Virus record (IMG/VR): IMGVR_UViG_3300035670_001097 | Coordinates: 1 to 26,547 of that record | Source: a virus | Direction: 5' to 3' (one strand) | DNA: 26,547 nt | Shown: positions 22,038 through 26,547 of the stretch, in pieces | Numbering within the stretch: the stretch's first letter is position 1 | Layout of the letters: the number at the start of each line of letters is the position of its first letter | Notes under the pieces: generated by a model | What the model was told of the DNA's origin: nothing | The model's database searches: none | Seen by the model: only the letters and a program-made list of their open reading frames with translations | Program-made: the position numbers and the translations under genes

Positions 22038-22978
22038 AGGCTGCTCAAAAACCCGCCCCCCAAACTCCCCAGCGCCCCGATCCCTGCCCCCATCAACGAT
22101 CCCCGGTTGTTGGCCGTGGCAATCCCCGCCGCCGCCTGCGCGTTGTACTGCGTCATGGCCTGGTCTTGCAAAGATGCCGCCTGGGTCCCCCATATATTCA
22201 GCGCCCCCCCGTAATTCTGCCCGTACAGATTACCCGCATACCCGCTTTCCGGGTTAAACAGCGCGTTTCCTTGGTTCCATCCCGCGTTTGCCGCCTGGGT
22301 TCCCAGCGCCTGCTGAGGCGCAGACGACTGCCGGCCAAGCACGCTCATAAACGGATCTCCGTACACCGTGATGTTCTCGCGCAACACCTGATCCGCGAAC
22401 GCCCGGGCCCTGTCCTCCCGGCTCTTGCGCATCATCTCATTGTTGACCAACTCCGCGAGCACCGCCCCGTCCGACCGCACCAGCCCCCGGTCCTCCCACC
22501 CCTGCCGGGCCTGCTGGGTCGCATAGCGCTCCTCGTCGGGGGTCAACCGCCCCCGCGCCGCCAGGTCCTGGGTCGCCTGCTGGGTCATCATATCGAGCAA
22601 AGCCCGCTGGCTGGGGTCCACCGCCTGCTTCATCGCCTCCCTCACCTGGGGCCCAAGGGTCGCAATGTCCGCCACGTCCGACTCGCGCAAGCTCCGATTG
22701 CTCGAAGTCTGCATCCGGGTCTGGGCCGGAATAAGGATATTCTCGTAATAGTCCAGCATCCCCCCGCTTCCCGGCGAACCCAGCACATTCCGGAAAATGC
22801 TCGCGTCCAGCTCCGCATACCGCGGGCGATAGGTCGATTCCGCCCGGTACACATCCGGGGCCAGGTCGATCTGCGCCTGCAACGTATCCCGCGTTTCCTC
22901 CGCGTAGCTCCGGGGCTCCGGGGCCTCCGGGAAATTGATCACCGGCGCCGGCGGCGCCTCAACGTGCGTGCTGCCCAT
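22034..22978 (-). CDS. Putative virion/ejection protein with Gly/Ala-rich C-terminus
   Basis: 314 residues from the ATG at 22976-22978 with AAAGGA eight bases upstream. The in-frame ATG at 23026 would add residues encoded wholly by a nonamer array (VDLVDLVDE), so it is less likely. The protein is helical and Gln/Ala-rich (QQATQDLAARGRLTPDEERY) and ends in NNRGSLMGAGIGALGSLGGG, a small-residue hydrophobic tail often seen in podoviral internal proteins that insert into membranes. Neighbours are a gp13-like internal protein and the ejection-type proteins, so a role in DNA ejection is inferred. Confidence 0.6.
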   Translation of the reverse strand: MGSTHVEAPPAPVINFPEAPEPRSYAEETRDTLQAQIDLAPDVYRAESTYRPRYAELDASIFRNVLGSPGSGGMLDYYENILIPAQTRMQTSSNRSLRESDVADIATLGPQVREAMKQAVDPSQRALLDMMTQQATQDLAARGRLTPDEERYATQQARQGWEDRGLVRSDGAVLAELVNNEMMRKSREDRARAFADQVLRENITVYGDPFMSVLGRQSSAPQQALGTQAANAGWNQGNALFNPESGYAGNLYGQNYGGALNIWGTQAASLQDQAMTQYNAQAAAGIATANNRGSLMGAGIGALGSLGGGFLSSL

Positions 22979-23372
22979 AACGTTTGTCCTTTCGTCCACC
23001 AAGTCCACCAGGTCCACAACGTCCACCCACCCGCCGCCTCAGCGAGTGAAACCCAAAAACTGCCCTGCGCCGTCCATCCTTCCGGTCGAAAATCACCCAT
23101 GGCAAATCAACCGGCGCCAGCTCAAAAAACCGTTTCAGGTATCCCCGCCCGATCGCCATCCAAACGAACCACGCATCCGCCCCGAACAGCTCCGCGCGTC
23201 GCACATCGTGGAACATATCCGGCCAGTCCTTCCGCACCGGCCGGGCCATCAGCAGGCAATCCGGACCCGCGTAGAAAATACCGTTCTTGGTGTGCCACAG
23301 CACATCCTCCAGAAAATCCCGCTTCCCCTGTTCCCGGTACAGCCGCAAACATTCTACCGCCGGAGTCGTCAT
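22959..23372 (-). CDS. T7 gp13-like internal virion protein (DUF2833-type)
   Basis: 137 residues from the ATG at 23370-23372, with GGAGG eight bases upstream. Segments such as RKDWPDMFHDVRRAELFGAD and WVIFDRKDGRR fit my impression of the T7 gene 13-like family of small acetyltransferase-fold proteins needed for virion assembly. The last part is Arg/Gly-rich. It begins within the stop of the membrane-peptide gene (ATGA overlap) and ends 20 bases inside the next gene. The family call is moderate; the position among ejection genes supports it. Confidence 0.55.
   Translation of the reverse strand: MTTPAVECLRLYREQGKRDFLEDVLWHTKNGIFYAGPDCLLMARPVRKDWPDMFHDVRRAELFGADAWFVWMAIGRGYLKRFFELAPVDLPWVIFDRKDGRRRAVFGFHSLRRRVGGRCGPGGLGGRKDKRYGQHAR
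22987..23030. repeat. Nonamer array g (TCCACC type)
   Basis: TCCTTTCG, TCCACCAAG, TCCACCAGG, TCCACAACG, TCCACCCAC. Eight bases upstream of the 22978 start; on the coding strand the last unit becomes the AAAGGA RBS. Confidence 0.7.
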
Positions 23373-23479
23373 TGGCTTTTCCTCCGAAGATCCCGCCAGT
23401 TCTCCCCGCAAAGCACCCACAGCAGCACATCCAGCAGAAGCACCACCGCCCAGGCCAAAACCCAGACAACGGTTTTCAT
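23369..23479 (-). CDS. 36-residue single-span membrane peptide
   Basis: Starts MKTVVWVLAWAVVLLLDVLL: one hydrophobic span of about 22 residues, followed by a charged tail ending DLRRKSQ. The stop overlaps the next start (ATGA), showing coupling to the gp13-like gene. The only upstream RBS-like bases come from a nonamer array (GGGAC). Its place right after the tail fibre is where T7-like phages carry a holin, so a lysis or pore role is conceivable. It is shorter than usual holins, and an ejection-related membrane peptide is equally possible. Confidence 0.6.
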   Translation of the reverse strand: MKTVVWVLAWAVVLLLDVLLWVLCGENWRDLRRKSQ

Positions 23480-23482
23480 ATG

Positions 23483-23509
23483 TCCCACAAGTCCCATGAG
23501 TCCCATCAC
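23483..23509. repeat. Nonamer array h (TCCCAT type)
   Basis: TCCCACAAG, TCCCATGAG, TCCCATCAC, three bases upstream of the membrane-peptide start and overlapping the tail-fibre stop. Confidence 0.65.
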
Positions 23510-24306
23510 GTCTTGATACATACCAACACCGACTTATTAGCCGGAATCACTTCCTCGCCCGAGTGAATGTCCCCGCGATCCGGCCGACACCGCAAATCGC
23601 CAAGGATCACCGTACCGCTTTCCGCGGACCGGGCCGGGTAGGTCCCGCCGGTCCCCGCCGCCCGGAGCTGAATATCGTGCTTGTGCTCCCGGTAGTAATC
23701 CATCTGGTAGGTCCCCACCTTATCCCCGGTTTCCCCGTCGCCCCGGTCCGTGCGCGCCGTAACGTGCTTGTCATTCCCCGCCCCCGCGTCCCAGCCCCGC
23801 CGGAACATCCCCCGGTAATCCGGCAGCGTGAAATTTGCCGCCGTCTCGCCGTAAATGCAGGCGGACCCCCCGTCGCACAGAAACGCGTACAGGTCCGGGT
23901 AATCCGCCTTGGCCACGGAAGCCCCGTTGCAATGCAGAAACCCGCTCGGCACCGTACTGCGCGGAAACTCAATGATCGCCCCCGTCGGCACGAACTCAAT
24001 CGAGCTGGAAAGGTGCTGCGGCAGAACCGCCCCATCCTGGATATGCTGGCTCCCCACCGAATCGTCCGCCAGTTTCGACGACGTTACCGACCCATCGGCA
24101 AGCCCAAGCTGGGCCTCGATCGCCGCGTCCAGCTTATCCGCCGTAATCGACCCATCCGCCAGTTCCCGGGCCGTGACCGCCCCGGCCTGGATCCGGAGAA
24201 TCGCCTCCGCGGGCATCTTATTCAGCTTCGCATAGGTCAGGGTTTCCCCCGAGTCATCCTCGTTGAACAGATACCCCGGAGTAATATCAACCGCGCCGCT
24301 GGACAT
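23506..24306 (-). CDS. Tail fibre protein with collar domain
   Basis: 266 residues from the ATG at 24304-24306 with AAAGGA seven bases upstream (an in-frame GTG at 24312 overlaps that region). The N-terminal half has repeats of the type DGSIT..KL (LADGSITADKL, LADGSVTSSKL, IQDGAVLPQHL) that form trimeric beta structure. GAIIEFPRSTVPSGFLHCNG begins a phage tail collar domain, followed by FTLPDYRGMFRRGWDAG and a C-terminal EVIPANKSVLVCIKT, all typical of collar-type fibres. It is the probable host-recognition protein. Confidence 0.88.
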   Translation of the reverse strand: MSSGAVDITPGYLFNEDDSGETLTYAKLNKMPAEAILRIQAGAVTARELADGSITADKLDAAIEAQLGLADGSVTSSKLADDSVGSQHIQDGAVLPQHLSSSIEFVPTGAIIEFPRSTVPSGFLHCNGASVAKADYPDLYAFLCDGGSACIYGETAANFTLPDYRGMFRRGWDAGAGNDKHVTARTDRGDGETGDKVGTYQMDYYREHKHDIQLRAAGTGGTYPARSAESGTVILGDLRCRPDRGDIHSGEEVIPANKSVLVCIKT

Positions 24307-24331
24307 GATCACATCCTTTCAAAAAAAATCA

Positions 24332-24892
24332 TCAAGTAATCGGTAACGCACTCCAAAGCACAAACACATCCACCTCGCCCGCGGTGGCCGCGTCCAGGTC
24401 GTCATCGGTGGACACCGCCGCCACCCTCACGCTGGTAACCGACCCGAAATTCTCCAGCCCGTCCGGGGAAGTCCCCTCATTGCCCGAGTGCTGGAACACC
24501 GTATCCCCCACCGTCTGGAACGCATCGAACGCCCCGGCGTAGGCTGTCAGATCCCCCGCCTTCCCCACGCTCACCGTGTAGGCCGAAATCGATCCCCCGG
24601 CAAACGCCGTACCGTGCTTGATCACCACCCGGTGTATTACACCCCCCGCCGGCAGCTCGAAAAGCTGAATATCGTTGGTGGTTGCCGCCGCCGCCAGGTC
24701 CTCAAAGTCCACCGTGTACTTCCGCCACCGGGGCACCGCCTGGGTAGCCTGGATTTTGCTGTTGGCGATCTCCAGCGAAGTCCCGTCCACCAGGTACTCC
24801 GTGGGGTTCATGGTCTGGATGAGCTGGTAAATCAGCTCCCGGGTAACATTCTTTTCCGGGAGGTCCACCGATCTAAGCATAGTCTGAGGCAT
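24332..24892 (-). CDS. Beta-rich tail-associated structural protein
   Basis: 186 residues. The N-terminal part (ELIYQLIQTMNPTEYLVDG) is helical. The rest is beta-rich and ends GEVDVFVLWSALPIT, a style common in phage tail or fibre-adaptor proteins. It lies between tail nozzle and tail fibre, which supports a tail role. Its start is preceded by a nonamer array and no better RBS. The operator copy at 24631-24643 is inside the gene and encodes Gly-Val-Ile-His. No named family recognised. Confidence 0.6.
   Translation of the reverse strand: MPQTMLRSVDLPEKNVTRELIYQLIQTMNPTEYLVDGTSLEIANSKIQATQAVPRWRKYTVDFEDLAAAATTNDIQLFELPAGGVIHRVVIKHGTAFAGGSISAYTVSVGKAGDLTAYAGAFDAFQTVGDTVFQHSGNEGTSPDGLENFGSVTSVRVAAVSTDDDLDAATAGEVDVFVLWSALPIT
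24631..24643. promoter_or_regulatory. Palindromic operator copy 7, within a late gene
   Basis: GGTGTATTACACC, exact core, inside the beta-rich tail gene. No good -35 element lies in front of it, so it would act as a roadblock-type site, or it is a relic. Confidence 0.6.
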
Positions 24893-24894
24893 AA

Positions 24895-24927
24895 TCCACG
24901 TCCGTTTCGTCCGTTAAGTCCGTTCTC
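24895..24927. repeat. Nonamer array i (TCCGTT type)
   Basis: TCCACG, TCCGTTTCG, TCCGTTAAG, TCCGTTCTC, filling the whole gap between the tail-nozzle stop and the 24892 start. Confidence 0.65.
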
Positions 24928-26547
24928 ACACCTTCACCCCATACCCCCGCTTCCCCGCCTTCGCCTCCATCTCCACCGAATGCACATTGCATCGCCCCTG
25001 CGCGTTCTCGATCCGGGCCTGGGCATACTGCCCCCGCGCCTTGATCTTCCACCGCAAATCCGCCCGCTGGTGCAGGTGCAGGTTGACCCCGCTCCCCACG
25101 TACAGCTCCGGATTCCCCCCGTCCAGCTCCACCGAATAATCCTGCCGGTGAGGCCTCCCGTGATCGTCGTTGACATTGCTGGGGTCATAATCCGTCTCGC
25201 TCCAGGTGTAATACACCGTCCGACCCCGTGTCGTCAACGTTTCCAGCGCCTTGATTTCAGCGATCCCGTCCGTCTGCACCGCCACCGAAAACGTCGGCCG
25301 CCAGCTCGCCATGTTCACCTTCAGGGTTTGTGCATCCTTCGAATCCAGCACCCCCATGGCATACCCCCGGGTCAGCAGCATGTCCGCAATCTCGTACCGG
25401 TCGCTCCACAGCCGGTCCTCATACCCCGTATTCATCATCATCACCGCCCCCGCCGCCCGGTCATACGGTCGCGAGGCCCCGTTCACCAGAAACAGCCGGT
25501 ACTGTCCGCTGTACTCCGCCGTCAGAAAATGCCGCACGTCCAGAAAGTCCGGCGCCTCCCACTTCCCGCTCCAGGCCCGGTTGAGAAAATCGAAAACCAG
25601 AATCGTATTGTTGTAATTCGCTTCCCCCGTCGGCACCGCCAAATACAGCTTGTTTGCGTGCGACGCCATCACCGCCGCGTCCACCCGGTCCCACTTGATC
25701 GACCGGAACAAAGGCTCCAGGGGCGCGCTTGCCGGCTCCGCCACCGCCTGCAGCTTATTATCGATCGCCTGGGAAATCGCATAAATCCCGTGATCGCTGA
25801 GGAACCAGACATCCTTCCCCACCCCCGCCACCGCGTCCCGGGCCACCAGCCCATAGGTCGGGGTCAGCTTCCGCGCGTTCACCGCCGACAAATCCCCATA
25901 CACACCCGCCAGCGCCCAAATGCTTTGATCCTTGAAAACCAGAATCGTCGTCTCGTCCCACGCCCACAGCCTCACGATCCGGTCATTATCCCCGGAATTG
26001 ATCGTAAACCGGCTCGTCGCCGCGTTGAACCGGGTATAGTCCATAATATCGCTCACCACGATTTCATCCCGCCCGCTTACCACCCACACCCGGTTTTTGA
26101 AAAACATCGCCTCCGAGGCATTGGGAATCTGCAACGTCCCGTCCCCGTATGAATTATCATCGTCCGTATTCCGGTTAGCGGTCTGAGAAATAAACTCCCA
26201 TTCCCCCACCCCGTCCTGGAAGTCCAGCGCGGGGTCCCACACCAACGGCTCTTTGTCCGTGCCCCGGAACATCAACACCCGGTCAAAACACTGAATCATC
26301 CGCACAGGCTCCTCGATGATCTCCCCCACCGGCAGATTGATCAACGTCGGGCTCTGATGCTGGGCCACCAGGTAAACCGCCGTACGCACCGCAAACAGCA
26401 TCATCTCATTCCCGTGCGGATCCGAAAACACCCCCGCCCCAAAAATCTCCCCAAAGCCAATCTCCTTATCGAACGAAAACCCGCCCGCGGAATACCCCTC
26501 CTGATCCACCGCCACCGTCGCCCCGCCCCCCCCCCGCCAGATAGAAA
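24926..26547 (-). CDS. Tail nozzle / stabilisation protein (beta-propeller), 5' end outside the window
   Basis: At least 540 residues; the frame stays open to the right edge through a glycine run encoded by ten C bases (26526-26535), so the GTG at 26515 is probably not the start. Repeated blade-like segments (AVYLVAQHQSPTLINL, QCFDRVLMFRGTDKEPLVWD, KDVWFLSDHGIYAIS, HANKLYLAVPTGEANYNNTI) fit the propeller fold of the T7 gp12-like tail nozzle. WDETTILVFKDQSIWALAG is typical of the family. It forms the tube end of the short tail. An operator copy with a promoter-like sequence lies inside it. Confidence 0.75.
   Translation of the reverse strand, partial: SIWRGGGGATVAVDQEGYSAGGFSFDKEIGFGEIFGAGVFSDPHGNEMMLFAVRTAVYLVAQHQSPTLINLPVGEIIEEPVRMIQCFDRVLMFRGTDKEPLVWDPALDFQDGVGEWEFISQTANRNTDDDNSYGDGTLQIPNASEAMFFKNRVWVVSGRDEIVVSDIMDYTRFNAATSRFTINSGDNDRIVRLWAWDETTILVFKDQSIWALAGVYGDLSAVNARKLTPTYGLVARDAVAGVGKDVWFLSDHGIYAISQAIDNKLQAVAEPASAPLEPLFRSIKWDRVDAAVMASHANKLYLAVPTGEANYNNTILVFDFLNRAWSGKWEAPDFLDVRHFLTAEYSGQYRLFLVNGASRPYDRAAGAVMMMNTGYEDRLWSDRYEIADMLLTRGYAMGVLDSKDAQTLKVNMASWRPTFSVAVQTDGIAEIKALETLTTRGRTVYYTWSETDYDPSNVNDDHGRPHRQDYSVELDGGNPELYVGSGVNLHLHQRADLRWKIKARGQYAQARIENAQGRCNVHSVEMEAKAGKRGYGVKV
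25205..25217. promoter_or_regulatory. Palindromic operator copy 8, within the tail-nozzle gene
   Basis: GGTGTAATACACC, exact core, encoding Thr-Val-Tyr-Tyr-Thr on the coding strand. Confidence 0.65.
25210..25237 (-). promoter_or_regulatory. Possible internal late promoter overlapped by operator 8
   Basis: Minus strand TTGACG (25232-25237), 16-base spacer, TGTATT (25210-25215), the same arrangement as at 10741-10768. It would drive the downstream tail genes. Confidence 0.4.

Noticed and set aside
24488-26152. 554-codon plus-strand frame opposite the tail genes
   Set aside because: Shadow frame with the same biased composition; the opposite strand has recognisable tail proteins.
12312-26547. 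Reading the window as an integrated prophage end with host DNA to the right
   Set aside because: The genes right of the att core are phage tail and ejection genes, so the core is internal to the phage genome.

Overview
The window reads as part of the genome of a temperate, short-tailed (podovirus-like) bacteriophage of a G+C-rich bacterium. The phage call rests on a portal protein, both halves of a large terminase, a DnaB-type helicase with an initiator, a tyrosine integrase with an attachment site, small ribbon-helix-helix (RHH) regulators, a beta-propeller tail-nozzle protein, a collar-type tail fibre and a 2549-residue polyvalent virion protein. The host cannot be named from the sequence. 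The attachment core equals the 3' part of a bacterial tRNA-Leu(UAA), and most genes have AGGAGG-like ribosome binding sites (RBS).

Layout. Nearly everything is transcribed leftward (minus strand). Right part (26547 to 13336): tail and ejection module, i.e. tail nozzle (partial), a beta-rich structural protein, tail fibre, a 36-residue membrane peptide, a T7 gp13-like internal protein, two further virion-type proteins and the giant polyvalent protein. Middle (about 13350 to 9510): lysogeny and control region, with two rightward small genes (one an RHH gene broken by an in-frame TGA), a secreted-protein gene, attP (12312-12363), integrase, two overlapping RHH genes, a 57-residue excisionase-like gene and an HTH protein. 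Left part (9507 to 1): replication genes (HTH protein, initiator, helicase), small unknowns, a Gp37/Gp68-type radical-SAM-like protein, terminase split into ATPase and nuclease genes, an HTH protein, portal, a zinc-binding protein and the start of a PAPS-reductase-like gene.

Because structural genes lie on both sides of attP and only the 3' part of the tRNA is present, the sequence represents the free or circular phage genome rather than an integrated prophage end.

Three sequence systems are not explained by the genes. (1) Eight copies of the 13-bp palindrome GGTGTANTACACC lie at control points over the whole window; in two strong promoters it sits inside the 17-bp spacer, and it also occurs inside late genes. 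This looks like a genome-wide operator network, probably read by one of the RHH proteins. (2) Five copies of GTCGCGAC lie inside the initiator gene in two different reading frames, a lambda-O-like candidate replication origin. (3) Nonamer arrays (TCCNNN plus three variable bases) stand directly upstream of seven leftward genes and often supply their RBS; one separates the two terminase halves.
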